The notes under the pieces are model-generated. The model saw nothing but the letters and a program-made list of their open reading frames with translations, searched no databases and was not told the DNA's origin. From positions 1-64,000 of the forward strand of contig CAWFAI010000007.1 in assembly GCA_963813725.1 (NCBI GenBank): a stretch of 64,000 nucleotides of DNA, read 5' to 3'. Position 1 is the first letter of the stretch. Each line of letters opens with the position of its first letter. The DNA comes from VGBV01 sp963813725 (GTDB lineage Bacteria; Actinomycetota; Thermoleophilia; Solirubrobacterales; 70-9). This document shows positions 1-8,036 of the stretch, one piece after another. Made by a program: the position numbers and the translations under genes.

Positions 1-189
1 CTTCGCCTCCCAGGCCCGCACGTAGGGCAGGGTGCGCAGCCAATTGACGCACGAGTAGGTGCCGAATTCGACCAGCACCACCTGCCCGCGCAGGCCAGCC
101 GGCGTCAGCGGCTCGGAGTTCAGCCAGGCCGTTGCGCCGTCGAGCTCCGGCAGCTGGCCCTGGACACGCAGCTCGGCCGTCGCGGTCAA
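1..189 (-). CDS. Redoxin/thioredoxin-like protein, partial
   Basis: Only the N-terminal 63 residues are inside the window and the gene runs off the left edge. The TTG start overlaps the TGA stop of the epoxide hydrolase (TTGA), implying translational coupling. The segment around residues 36-52 (VVLVEFGTYSCVNWLRTLPY) matches the AhpC/TSA-DipZ type thioredoxin fold. The usual CxxC is reduced here to CVNW, so the resolving cysteine is missing. A role in thiol redox chemistry is inferred. The family is fairly sure, the exact substrate is unknown. Confidence 0.6.
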   Translation of the reverse strand, partial: MTATAELRVQGQLPELDGATAWLNSEPLTPAGLRGQVVLVEFGTYSCVNWLRTLPYVRAWEAK

Positions 190-1390
190 CGCAGGGACCT
201 GAAGGTCGACCGGATCTCCTCCGAGAGGGTCTCCGGCTGCTCCCATGCCGCAAAGTGGCCGCCCTCGTCGACTCGGCTGTAGTGGACGAGCTTGGGATAG
301 GCCTGCTCCGCCCAGCTACGCGGAGCCGGGTAGAGCTCGTCCGGGAAGACGGTCACGCCGACCGGGAGCTCGACGCCCTTGACGTCGAAGAAGCCAAGCT
401 TGCTCTCCCAGTAGAGCCGCGCCGAGGAAACCCCGGAGTTCGTCAGCCAGTAGTGGGTGACGTTGTCGAGCACGTCATCTCGCGAGAGGCCGCCGGCCTT
501 GCCGACGAAGGCGCGCGAGATCAGCTCGTAGCTGGCGACGTCGTGATCGATCATCCAGGCCGCCAGGCCAACCGGCGAGTCGGCGATGCCGTAGAGCGTC
601 TGCGGGCGGTTGGACATCTCGCGGCGTAGCCGGTCCCGGTCGCAAAGAAGTGGACCAGGATCTCGTACGCCTTCTTCTCGTCGGCCGAGAGGCCGTCAGG
701 CGTGGGATCGCCGCTCTGGACCCCCTTCGAGATGTCCGGCGAAAGGGTCGCCGGCATGTTCGTGTGGATTCCCAGCAGTCCGGCCGGCTTCAGCAGGGCC
801 AACTGCTCGGTGACGCTTCCCTTGTCGCCGCCCTGCGCGACGTAGCGCTCGTAGCCGAGACGCTCCATCAGCACAGCCCAGGCCTTCGCGATGCGGATGG
901 GGTCCCAGCCGGTCTCCCTCGGCTTCCCTGAGAAGCCGTGACCCGGCAGCGATGGGATCACGATGTGGAAGGCGTCGCCCTTGCTTGCCCCGTGCCCTTC
1001 CGGATCGGTGAGCGGCTCGATGATCTTCAGCTGCTCGACCGTCGAGCCAGGCCACCCGTGCGTGACGATCAGAGGCAAGGCGTCCTCATGCGTGGAGCGG
1101 ACGTGGATGAAGTGGATCTCGACCCCCTCGATCTCGGTGCTGAAGTGGGGCAGGCCCGCGAAGCGCTCTTCGAACTTGCGCCAGTCGTAGTCCGTCCCCC
1201 AGTAGTCGGCCAGCGCCTGGATCGGCTCGAGCTGCACGCCCTGGGAGTCGTCGACCTCCCGGTCGGGCCACTTCGTCGCCTTGATGCGGTCGCGGAGGTC
1301 CTCAAGCTCGGCATCTGAGACCTCGACGGTGAACTCGCGGATCTCCTCCGCCGCTCCAGCTTCAGAGGGGGTGGGTGTGGCGGCTTCCAT
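186..1390 (-). pseudogene. Epoxide hydrolase (EHN/alpha-beta hydrolase), one-base frameshift
   Basis: Two overlapping frames together encode one epoxide hydrolase of about 400 residues. The first (551-1390) has the N-terminal EHN domain (IREFTVEVSDAELEDLRDRI) and the oxyanion motif HGWPGS, with the presumed nucleophile in GGDKGS. The second (617-186) carries the lid and C-terminal residues (SNRPQTLYGIADSPVG, ending with VDEGGHFAAWEQP). Joining them needs one extra base near 617-625 (a G appears missing in GCG-AGATG). The reading is otherwise clean, so this is either a recent loss or a sequencing indel. An AGGAG ribosome site precedes the ATG. The family hydrolyses epoxides to diols. It lies in the leftmost accessory unit. 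Confidence 0.75.
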
Positions 1391-1665
1391 CTCTCACTCC
1401 TCGCGATTGGTGGCGTCACCTCTAGTGGCGACGCTGTCTTCACGGTTCGCGGGACAGACTCGCGCAGCTTCCCGTGCTTCGCGCCCGTGTATGTCCCGGG
1501 TCGCCTAACTGTTCACGGGCCTAGCCTATTCCTTCTCACCGTTCCGATGAAGAGCTCTCAGGTCCTCACCGCTTGTACCAGGGGGACGCGCTAGTAGCTC
1601 AGGCCGGATTGCTCGAGCTCGAGCGCCGCGGTCGCCAAGCGGAGCTCCAGGTCTGGCAAGACCCG

Positions 1666-1761
1666 CTTTCCATGCAAAGCAGCGATCCAGATAGCCGACT
1701 GAATCGACGCGGGGACGACGGGGACGCTGGGGACGCGAACGGCTCGCGAAGTTGATGCGAA
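1666..1761. repeat. Element terminal arm X, copy 1
   Basis: The sequence begins with the imperfect palindrome CTTTCCATGCAAAG (1666-1679), followed by TCCAGATAGCCGACTGA and a run of GGGGACG units (1711-1737), and ends at the tRNA-Pro 3' fragment. A clearly related stretch sits in the same position left of the tRNA fragment at 4203, and a shorter version left of the one at 7158. I infer that it is the end of an integrated element. The DNA from 1391 to 1665 shows no gene that I can support. Confidence 0.6.
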
Positions 1762-1811
1762 CTAGTCGGGGCGACTGGATTTGAACCAGCGACCTTTCGG
1801 CCCCCAGCCGA
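1762..1811 (-). repeat. att-like duplication of the tRNA-Pro(GGG) 3' part, copy 1
   Basis: Positions 1766-1811 are identical over 46 bases to the 3' part of the intact tRNA-Pro at 10737-10782, from the discriminator base through the T arm and variable loop to the anticodon stem. The 5' half of the tRNA is absent. This is the footprint that site-specific integration into a tRNA 3' end leaves. It marks the boundary between the leftmost accessory unit and the 1812-4202 unit. Confidence 0.85.
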
Positions 1812-1930
1812 GCGGCAATCGGTGTATATGGGTCCCGGGGCGTCCGCCGCGTCCTATGTGTCCAGGGCCGTGGACGATCTGGACAGATAGGACGATGCAT
1901 CCGGTACCAAGGCGGTACTGCCTGCCCGGG
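1812..1930. repeat. Element terminal arm Y, copy 1
   Basis: The arm contains GTCCAG/CTGGAC half sites (about 1860-1886) and a paired GGTACC-AAGGC-GGTACT motif near 1902-1918. The arm right of the tRNA fragment at 7158 has the same order and spacing of elements (GTCCAG/CTGGAC, then GGTACC-N5-GGTACC, then GGATC). Such repeated half sites suggest arm-type binding sites for a tyrosine integrase that is not encoded here. The DNA from 1931 to 2140 shows no supported gene. Confidence 0.5.
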
Positions 1931-2140
1931 TGTGGATCAGAGGCCCGATTCGTATCTCTACGACCAACGCCGATCCGTGAGACCGTGCGGCATCCGGGCT
2001 AAACCGGACCGCTGCTTCTCGTCCAAAGCGGCTATTCGCTTCCGCATGGGGAAGCAGCGGTTCGCCGACCTCGAGATCGGCGGAATGTGCGGGCTTCTCT
2101 CGATGCGCGACTACCCGCCCAACGATCGCCGGGGGCTGCC

Positions 2141-2171
2141 GGGCAGGGCCCTCTTTCGAGGGCCCTGGCCC
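2141..2171. terminator. Strong GC hairpin, terminator-like
   Basis: CAGGGCCCTC-TTTC-GAGGGCCCTG forms a perfect 10-bp stem with a 4-base loop (2144-2167), extended by GGG/CCC after a one-base bulge. It lies just past the stop of the minus-strand gene at 2203. No T tract follows, so it would be an I-shaped actinobacterial terminator. Confidence 0.5.
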
Positions 2172-2202
2172 AGCGCAGGGAACCCGCCGACGATCTCGTC
2201 GC

Positions 2203-2478
2203 CTAGTAGGACACCTTCTCCGCCACGTCGACGATCGTCGGGCCGGTCCGACCCGGGAAACGCTCGGCGCGCCGGAGGACAGAAGGCGCTCGCGGGCGCT
2301 CTTCGCCTCGTCCGCGGACAGGGAACTCCACCTGGATGAAGAGCTCGTTCGGGTTCTCGACGCCTCGGGCGATGCGGTAGCCCTTGGCGTCTCTGCGCAC
2401 TCTGGATTCGTCCTCGTCGAACATGCTCTTCCAGGCGTCGTAGTCCTCGACTTCGATGCGGGTCAACATCAAGGCCAT
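2203..2478 (-). pseudogene. Antibiotic-biosynthesis-monooxygenase-like small protein, two compensating indels
   Basis: The continuous frame gives 91 residues, MALMLTRIEVEDYDAWKSMF...ENPNELFIQVEFP...FPGRTGPTIVDVAEKVSY, resembling small ABM/ferredoxin-like fold proteins. The middle part (about 2275-2319) reads sensibly only in the +1 frame (SADEAKSARERLLSSGA), so a one-base insertion near 2319 and a one-base loss near 2278 cancel. It is divergent from the TetR gene at 2555, which suggests that the regulator controls it. The function is unknown. Confidence 0.55.
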
Positions 2479-2554
2479 TGCAAACCCCTTTTCTCGCCTC
2501 TTCCAGCTTCACTACATCCGAAGAGTAATGAATTTAAGCGCTACAGTAGCAAAT

Positions 2555-3229
2555 ATGGAGACGGCAGGAAAGACGCGCACGTACAACTCCCCTCGACGGC
2601 GTGAGCAGGCCGCCTCGACTCGCCGGGCGATCCTCGCGGCGGCGCAGCGGCTGTTCGAACGCGACGGCTATGCCGCGACGAGCATCGCGGCGATCGCGGC
2701 GGGGGCGCGGGTCTCCAACAAGACTGTCTACCTGGCGTTCGAGTCGAAGAGCGCTCTCCTACGAGCGCTCTGGAACCTGCTGCTTCGCGGCGACGAGGGC
2801 GAGGCCCCCGTTGCGCAGAGACAGTGGTACCGGAAGGTCCTCGAAGAGCCCGATCCCGTCCGCAAGCTGCGACTCAATGCCCGGAACTCTCGCGCCGCCA
2901 AGGGGAGGATGGGAGGGATTCTCAAGGTGATTCGAAGCGCTGCCCCCGTAGATCCGGGGATCGCGGCCCTCTGGAACCGGATCCAGACTGACTACCACGA
3001 CAACCAGGAGGCGGTCGTGAACTCCATGAGGAAGGACCTGGCGAAGGGGATGACGGTCAAGCGGGCCACCGACATTCTCTGGACCCTGAACCACCCGGAC
3101 GTCTGGCTCCTGCTCGTCGATCGGCTCGGCTGGAGCCCGAAGCGGTACGAGAGGTGGTGTGCCGATGCCGCCTGCGCCCAGCTTCTGGACGGCCGAGTGC
3201 GTCAAGAAGGCACCAAGTCATCCAGATAG
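2555..3229 (+). CDS. TetR/AcrR family transcriptional regulator
   Basis: The protein has 224 residues. The N-terminal HTH (about residues 14-60) includes AILAAAQRLFERDGYAATSI and VSNKTVYLAFESKSAL, classic TetR signatures. The C-terminal ligand domain is unassigned. I prefer ATG 2555 to the upstream in-frame start at 2456, because the extension would run into the divergent gene and looks non-coding. The intergenic stretch is unusually AT-rich (GAATTTAAGCGCTACAGTAG near 2530-2550) and is a likely operator. The stop codon lies inside a repeat shared with the arm-X sequences. Confidence 0.85.
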   Translation: METAGKTRTYNSPRRREQAASTRRAILAAAQRLFERDGYAATSIAAIAAGARVSNKTVYLAFESKSALLRALWNLLLRGDEGEAPVAQRQWYRKVLEEPDPVRKLRLNARNSRAAKGRMGGILKVIRSAAPVDPGIAALWNRIQTDYHDNQEAVVNSMRKDLAKGMTVKRATDILWTLNHPDVWLLLVDRLGWSPKRYERWCADAACAQLLDGRVRQEGTKSSR

Positions 3230-3246
3230 CCGCTTTCCATGCAAAG
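3218..3246. repeat. Partial arm-X repeat at the end of the TetR gene
   Basis: CATCCAGATAGCCG followed by CTTTCCATGCAAAG (3233-3246) repeats the two motifs of arm X (1666-1702 and 4104-4140), but in swapped order. The TetR stop codon falls within it. It may be a remnant of an earlier element junction inside the unit. The rest of 3247-3425 shows no gene. Confidence 0.45.
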
Positions 3247-3425
3247 CGTCGCTTCTCGTCCTAAGCAGTAGCGACGGCCGATCGAAGGCAGCGCTGCCGC
3301 AATGCTCCTTCCACGCGAAGGCGAGCGCCGCATTTTCGGACCGCTAGATACACGCTGGGAGGTAGGGTGATCGCACCATCTCGCGCGAACCTCTGAGCCA
3401 CCGTGAAATCGCCTTCGTCCTCGGC

Positions 3426-4037
3426 GTGCCGGTGGCCTGGGCGATCTTGCTCCTCTTTCACCCCGGCGGGGAGGCCACGGAGATCTACCAGAACCTCCAC
3501 GACAAGGTCGATACCTGGATGGTCGTCCACATCGGGATGTTGGTGTTCATCCCCCTGTTCGCGGTTGCTGTCTATGTACTCATCCGCGGTATCGAAACTA
3601 CGGCGGCGCGGGTCAGCCGGATAGCGCTCGTGTTCTTCGTCATCTTCTACGGCGCCTTCGAGACCCTGCAGGGGATCGGGGTCGGCACTCTCGTTGACGA
3701 GCTGAACGGGCTCTCGCAGGTAGACGAGGCGACGCGTGAGGACCTGACCCAGGACTTCGCCGAGAACATCCTCTTTCGCGATTTCGGCATTTTCGTCAGC
3801 ATCGGAAACATCGCGATGGTGACCGCGATGATCGGGGCCGGGATGGCTCTTCGTCACATCGGAGCACCCCGCTCCGTGCTCATCTTGTTGGTCCTCTCCG
3901 GGTTCCTCATTACCGCCCACCCGCCGCCCTACGGGCCGCTGGGCCTGGCCCTATTCGTCATCGCCGTCTTGCTCTTCCTGCGGAGCCAAGCGACCGCCCC
4001 GGTGCCCGCCGCGCCGGGACAAGCGGGTTCCGGCTAG
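3426..4037 (+). CDS. Polytopic membrane protein of unknown function
   Basis: The protein has about 203 residues with five or six hydrophobic segments: VAWAILLLF, MVVHIGMLVFIPLFAVAVYV, RIALVFFVIFYGAFETL, FVSIGNIAMVTAMIGAGMAL and the C-terminal VLILLVLSGFLI and LGLALFVIAVLLFL. The GTG start at 3426 is uncertain: the frame stays open back to 3366 with no ATG and reads naturally from about 3390 (LSHREIAFVLG). No family could be named. It is the last gene of the 1812-4202 unit. Confidence 0.65.
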   Translation: MPVAWAILLLFHPGGEATEIYQNLHDKVDTWMVVHIGMLVFIPLFAVAVYVLIRGIETTAARVSRIALVFFVIFYGAFETLQGIGVGTLVDELNGLSQVDEATREDLTQDFAENILFRDFGIFVSIGNIAMVTAMIGAGMALRHIGAPRSVLILLVLSGFLITAHPPPYGPLGLALFVIAVLLFLRSQATAPVPAAPGQAGSG

Positions 4038-4103
4038 GCGACAGTCGCTGGCCGCGCCGCGCCTGCTTTGCGCGAAGAGCGAGCGCAAGGTCGAGGAGCG
4101 CTC

Positions 4104-4200
4104 CTTTCCATGCAAAGCAGCACTCCAGACAGCCGACTGACTGCCGCGGGAACGATGGGGACGCTGGGGACGCACACTGCTCGCGGAGCTGATGAGAAGT
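4104..4200. repeat. Element terminal arm X, copy 2
   Basis: It starts with CTTTCCATGCAAAG (4104-4117), continues with TCCAGACAGCCGACTGACTG, then GGGACG-like units (4148-4172), GCTCGCGGAGCTGATGAGAAGTAG, and abuts the tRNA fragment. It is colinear with 1666-1761 at high similarity. Confidence 0.6.
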
Positions 4201-4202
4201 AG

Positions 4203-4230
4203 TCGGGGCGACTGGATTCGAACCAGCGAC
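4203..4230 (-). repeat. Truncated att-like tRNA-Pro 3' fragment, copy 2
   Basis: Twenty-eight bases match the tRNA-Pro 3' end (acceptor and T arm) with one mismatch in the T loop. The match ends at 4230, just before the stop codon of the VOC gene at 4237. The downstream arm Y is missing here, so this junction looks eroded or recombined. Confidence 0.7.
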
Positions 4231-4236
4231 GACCGG

Positions 4237-4614
4237 TCAGCTGAACTGGACGAGGGCGAGCATGTTGCCCTCGCTGTCCGTGAACCAGGCGGCCCTGTCC
4301 CCGCCGGGCTGGGTCGCGATGCCGTCCACCGTTTTGAGTGCCGGCGTGTCGTACTCCTCGAACGTGACTCCGCGGGACCTCAGCTCGGCGACCGCCGCCG
4401 TTATATCCGAGACCTGGATTCCAGCCTGCGTGTGCCCGCCGCGCCTTGAGATCGAGGTCGGGAAGACGAAGAAGGCCGACCCGTCGCCGCACTCGTACCT
4501 CAACTCGTCGCCGTGTTCCTGCGGCGTCAGGCCGAGCTTCTCGGCGTAGAAGCGCTTCGCACGCTCGAGGTCAGTAGCCGGAAGCGCCGCGTAGACACGG
4601 AATTGGTCGAACAT
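4237..4614 (-). CDS. VOC (glyoxalase/bleomycin-resistance) family protein
   Basis: The protein has 125 residues with one paired beta-alpha-beta module: N-terminal RVYAALPATDLERAKRFYAEKLGL and C-terminal AAWFTDSEGNMLALVQFS. Possible metal ligands are the final Glu of DSEGN and residues near HTQAGIQV. Family members include lyases, isomerases and resistance proteins, and the substrate cannot be read from the sequence. The start is supported by GAGAGG upstream. The stop lies 7 bases from the tRNA fragment. Confidence 0.8.
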   Translation of the reverse strand: MFDQFRVYAALPATDLERAKRFYAEKLGLTPQEHGDELRYECGDGSAFFVFPTSISRRGGHTQAGIQVSDITAAVAELRSRGVTFEEYDTPALKTVDGIATQPGGDRAAWFTDSEGNMLALVQFS

Positions 4615-4752
4615 GTTTTCCTCTCGTGACCTGGGTTTTGTGGGTTCCCAGGTCTGATCGATGAGCGTAGTCGGGTCCGGATCTCGTCCTCTCGGCGGCG
4701 CGCATCAGCAGCTCTACCCGCCCGCCGGACCGCGCTACGCTCGACGGGTCTG

Positions 4753-5820
4753 ATGCCCGCGGTCCAGCCCCTTCATCCCGGGCCGGCGCGATTCGACGGC
4801 GGCCTGACCGAGGTCGGCCCCGGTATCCACGCTTGGTTGCAGCCGAACGGACTGCTTGGCGAAAGCAACGCAGGCCTGGTGATCGGCGCCGGCGCGTCGA
4901 TGCTGGTCGACACGCTGTGGGACCCGCGGCTCACTCGCCGCATGCTCGCGGCGATGGCGCCGCTGATCGCACAGGCGCCTATCGAGACCCTCATCAACAC
5001 CCACTCCGACGGCGACCACTGGTGGGGCAACCAGGAGGTGGCGGGGGCGGAGATCGTCGCCACCGAAGCCGCGGCCGAGGTGATGGCGAAGCAGTCGCCG
5101 GGTGAGATGAAGCGCTTCGGTCTGCTGGCGGGCGCCCTGCGGCTGGCCGGATCCATGCCGCTCCCGTATCCGCGCCGCCGCGACGTCGCCGCAATCGCCG
5201 CCTACGTGGGAGAGGCGCTCGAGCCGTTTAGCTTCGAAGAGGTGCGGCTCGTTCAGCCGACCCGGACCTTCTCCGGGCAGCTCGAGCTGGAGGTCGGCGG
5301 GCGCGAGGTTCGCCTGATCGAGGTCGGCCCCGCGCATACACCCGGCGACCTGATCGTCTGGATCCCGGACGCGCGGATCGCGATCGCCGCCGACATCCTC
5401 TTCATCGGCGTCACCCCGATCATGTGGGCCGGGCCACTCGAGGGCTGGGTCGCCGCGCTCGAGCGCCTGCTCGAGCTGGGCGCCGAGCGCCTCGTCCCCG
5501 GGCATGGCCCGGTCTGCGGTCCGGGGGAGGTACAGCGCCTGATCGACTACTGGCGCTGGCTCGATCAAGCGGCCGGGGACCATCTCAAGGCTGGGAGCTC
5601 ACCCGTCGCGACGGCGCGCGAGCTCGTCCTCGGCGGCGAGATCGCGGAGCGGGGCTTTGCCGATTGGCTCGGTGCCGAGCGGGCGTTGGTCAGTGTGCGC
5701 ACGATCGACGCCCACCGTCGCGGTATCGCCAAGCCGCCCGGGCCGCGGGAGCTGGTGGACGCGTTCTTTCGCATGGCTTTGCTGGCGCGCGACCTCGATG
5801 CCCGAGGCGGCCGCGAGTGA
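4753..5820 (+). CDS. MBL-fold metallo-hydrolase
   Basis: The protein has 355 residues. The metal-site motif at about residues 82-88 is THSDGDHWWGN, a variant of HxHxDH with the second His replaced by Asp. Further ligands are likely in VGPAHTPGDLIVWIPD (residues about 193-208) and VPGHGPV (about 250). The C-terminal half is helical and resembles alkyl sulfatase or quinoprotein-relay-like MBL members. It is followed by a small open frame and an Ldh-family gene on the same strand, probably one transcript. The substrate is unknown. Confidence 0.8.
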   Translation: MPAVQPLHPGPARFDGGLTEVGPGIHAWLQPNGLLGESNAGLVIGAGASMLVDTLWDPRLTRRMLAAMAPLIAQAPIETLINTHSDGDHWWGNQEVAGAEIVATEAAAEVMAKQSPGEMKRFGLLAGALRLAGSMPLPYPRRRDVAAIAAYVGEALEPFSFEEVRLVQPTRTFSGQLELEVGGREVRLIEVGPAHTPGDLIVWIPDARIAIAADILFIGVTPIMWAGPLEGWVAALERLLELGAERLVPGHGPVCGPGEVQRLIDYWRWLDQAAGDHLKAGSSPVATARELVLGGEIAERGFADWLGAERALVSVRTIDAHRRGIAKPPGPRELVDAFFRMALLARDLDARGGRE

Positions 5821-5848
5821 CGGTCCCATGCGACCGAAGGGAGGGAAT

Positions 5849-5962
5849 GTGAGCACGTCGATTGTCGAACTGCTCGCCCAAGCCATCCAGGCCCGCCGAG
5901 GGCTGCTCATCCCTATGACACGAAGCGGAGAAATACGAGGGACTGATCGAGAGCAATGGTGA
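5849..5962 (+). CDS. Possible 37-residue small protein or gene remnant
   Basis: A GTG start preceded by GGGAGGG opens a 37-residue frame (STSIVELLAQAIQARRG...) between the MBL and Ldh genes. It looks like the N-terminus of a longer enzyme that has been cut. It could equally be spurious; only the good ribosome site speaks for it. Confidence 0.3.
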   Translation: MSTSIVELLAQAIQARRGLLIPMTRSGEIRGTDREQW

Positions 5963-5972
5963 CGGCTGGCTG

Positions 5973-7061
5973 ATGGCCAACGACGAGCTCGAAGGCGCGC
6001 GGCTGGTGCGGATCGATGACCTGCGACGCTGCCTCGCGATTGCCTTCGAGCGCCTTCAACTCACGCCGGAGGGCGCCGAGGGACTGGGCGGGCTCCTGGT
6101 CGACTCTGAGCTTCGCGGCCATCCCGACCACGGGGTCGCGGCGCTCGGGCTTCTGGCCACTCTCTACCGCGACGGCAAGCTGAACGCTCGCCCGCGCGTG
6201 CACGTGCTGCAGGAGACGGACGGGGCGATCCTCCTCGACGGGGATCGCGGTTGCGGGCCCGGCGCGCCGACACGCGCGATGCGGTGGTGTATCGAGCGGG
6301 CCTGCGAGCGCAAGGGCATGGCCGTCGCCGCGATCCGGGACTGGCAACTTCTGGTCGCCGCGCCCTTCGCCAGACTGGCGGCCGAGGCCGGCGTGATCGG
6401 CTTCGCTTGCACCAACTACGTTCCGCTGGTCGCCCCACCTGGCGGTCGGACGGCGGTCTTCGGCACCAACCCGTTCGCGTACGGCTTGCCCGCCCAGCGC
6501 CATCAGCCCGTGGTCCTGGATATCGCCACGACGGTGAGCTCGATGCAGAAGGTCCGCGTCGCCACCCACCAGGGTGAGCCGATGCCCGAAGGAGTCATTT
6601 TCGATCGCGCCGGGCGCCCGATCACCGACCCGGAGGAGTTTCTCAAAGGTGGGTTGATGGCGCCGCTGGGCAACCCTCACGCGCCACACAAGGGCTTCGG
6701 CCTGGCGTTGTTCATCGATGCGTTGGGCGGCGTGCTGAGCGGAGCCGGATTCGCGCGAGGGGTGGCCAGCGGCGCGCCAGGGAACTTCCTCTGGGCCCTC
6801 GATGTCGAGGCGTTTCTGCCCCGGCAGCAGTTCCTGGAGCGAATGGACGCGCAGATCGACCAGATCAAGCAAGGCGAGCGGCTTCCGGGCGTCGACGAGT
6901 TGCTGGTGCCCGGCGAGCGCGGCCAGCGACGCTACCGAGACCTGACCGCCCGCGGCGTCGTGCCGCTGGCGCCAGCGAGTTGGCAGATGCTGGCGACCGG
7001 ATGCGACTCGCTAACCGCCCCACTGCCCGAGATCCTCGACGACAACGCCTCGAACGGCTGA
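5973..7061 (+). CDS. Ldh/malate dehydrogenase (Ldh2) family oxidoreductase, divergent
   Basis: The protein has 362 residues with the family order: N-terminal helical part (LRGHPDHGVAAL), central GVIGFACTNYVPLVAPPGGR, GTNPFAYGLPA, VLDIATTVSS, and PHKGFGLALFIDALGGVLSG. These NAD(P)-dependent enzymes oxidise 2-hydroxy acids. The usual catalytic segment with a conserved His (SxHxG type) is replaced by AIRDWQLLVAAPFA (about residues 116-130), so activity may be altered. It is the last gene of the 4231-7157 unit. Confidence 0.75.
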   Translation: MANDELEGARLVRIDDLRRCLAIAFERLQLTPEGAEGLGGLLVDSELRGHPDHGVAALGLLATLYRDGKLNARPRVHVLQETDGAILLDGDRGCGPGAPTRAMRWCIERACERKGMAVAAIRDWQLLVAAPFARLAAEAGVIGFACTNYVPLVAPPGGRTAVFGTNPFAYGLPAQRHQPVVLDIATTVSSMQKVRVATHQGEPMPEGVIFDRAGRPITDPEEFLKGGLMAPLGNPHAPHKGFGLALFIDALGGVLSGAGFARGVASGAPGNFLWALDVEAFLPRQQFLERMDAQIDQIKQGERLPGVDELLVPGERGQRRYRDLTARGVVPLAPASWQMLATGCDSLTAPLPEILDDNASNG

Positions 7062-7112
7062 GCGCGGCGATGCACTCCCGACAACTCGACCTGATGAGCA
7101 CTCCGGCCGGTC

Positions 7113-7157
7113 AATGGGGGACGACGGGGACGCAGGGGACGCGACTCCGGTCAGCAC
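7113..7157. repeat. Short element terminal arm X, copy 3
   Basis: GGGGGACGACGGGGACGCAGG and GGACGCGACTCCGGTCAGCA repeat the GGGGACG part of arm X directly left of the tRNA fragment. The CTTTCCATGCAAAG part is absent. Confidence 0.5.
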
Positions 7158-7207
7158 CTAGTCGGGGCGACTGGATTTGAACCAGCGACCTTTCGGCCCC
7201 CAGCCGA
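7158..7207 (-). repeat. att-like duplication of the tRNA-Pro(GGG) 3' part, copy 3
   Basis: These 50 bases are identical to 1762-1811, and 7162-7207 are identical over 46 bases to the intact tRNA at 10737-10782. They mark the left end of the 7208-10736 unit. Confidence 0.85.
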
Positions 7208-7345
7208 CAGGTTCAGCGCGTCGATATGTCCGTGAGCGTCCAGATCGTCCCGTGCGTCCAGGTGTCTGGAAGCCCTGGACACATAAGAAGCATCGGTCGG
7301 TACCAAAGCGGTACCACGCGGTGGATCCGGCGACGATCAGACCGG
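7208..7345. repeat. Element terminal arm Y, copy 2
   Basis: GTCCAG (about 7238), GTCCAG/CTGGA/CTGGAC (about 7257-7283) and the paired GGTACC-AAAGC-GGTACC (about 7298-7314) followed by GGATCC are colinear with 1812-1930. I interpret this as a second copy of the same element end. No gene was found before the stop at 7359. Confidence 0.5.
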
Positions 7346-7358
7346 GGCCGGCCGGGTG

Positions 7359-8036
7359 TCAAGATGACGGCGCGGGTGCGCGGGCCGATTGCCAGGTCGC
7401 CAGCGAGACGGCGAAGAGCCACGCGCCGAAGGTGAAGCCGACGACTAAGGCAAACCAGCCTTGTGGCGAGAACGGACCGGTTCCCGCCCTCACGGCGAAC
7501 GGACCCACGAAGCCGATCAGCACCACCGGAACCGCGAGCCATGCCGTCCACCCCGGCAGAACCCGGTATCTGAGTGTGGCTGTCGCAACGATCGCGATCC
7601 AAGCGCTGAACCCGAGCCCGGCGGTGTTGTAGGCCAGCCAGCCTGCGTCCCACAACGCCCGCGCCACATCGGGATCCGTGGACGGACGGTAGGCCACGGC
7701 CATGAACAGGGCCGTACCGGCACCGAAGATCCCGGCGCCGGCGACCACGCTCGCCAATGAGGCCATCGCGAGCCAGTCGTCCTTAGCCTCGGCGCGCCTG
7801 ATGAGGCGATACAGCCCGGCGGCGAACACCATGAGCACCGCCAGGGCCACGGCGAAGAGCAGGTAGCTGGCGAGCAGCTGATCGCGGTGGGCGGTTGCCC
7901 AATCGACGAGCTCCTGGCCCGGCGATCCAGAGTCGGGCGCCTGCGTAGGCGTCAGGGCGATCGCAACCAGGTACATCGCGACAGCGATCCCACCGAAGAG
8001 GGCCACCGCCTTGTCTTTGTTACGAACTGACCCCAT
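7359..8036 (-). CDS. Polytopic membrane protein, DUF4386-like
   Basis: The protein has about 225 residues with six hydrophobic segments, for example FGGIAVAMYLVAIAL, LLASYLLFAVALAVLMVFAAGL, AGIFGAGTALFMAVAY, WIAIVATATL, AWLAVPVVLIGFVGPF and WFALVVGFTFGAWLFAV. The ATG (8036) lies inside the end of the upstream VOC-SRPBCC gene, with AAGGAG before it, so the two are co-translated. The role is unknown; it may handle a substrate or product of the adjacent enzymes. Confidence 0.7.
   Translation of the reverse strand: MGSVRNKDKAVALFGGIAVAMYLVAIALTPTQAPDSGSPGQELVDWATAHRDQLLASYLLFAVALAVLMVFAAGLYRLIRRAEAKDDWLAMASLASVVAGAGIFGAGTALFMAVAYRPSTDPDVARALWDAGWLAYNTAGLGFSAWIAIVATATLRYRVLPGWTAWLAVPVVLIGFVGPFAVRAGTGPFSPQGWFALVVGFTFGAWLFAVSLATWQSARAPAPSS

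Noticed and set aside
1590..1680. tRNA-like segment (TAGCTCAGGCCGGAT followed by a GC-rich arm)
   Set aside because: The D-arm-like start is not followed by a valid anticodon arm or T arm and the acceptor ends do not pair.
1700..1740. GGGGACG runs as a possible CRISPR or minisatellite
   Set aside because: Only three or four short imperfect units with no spacers. They are explained better as part of the element arm.
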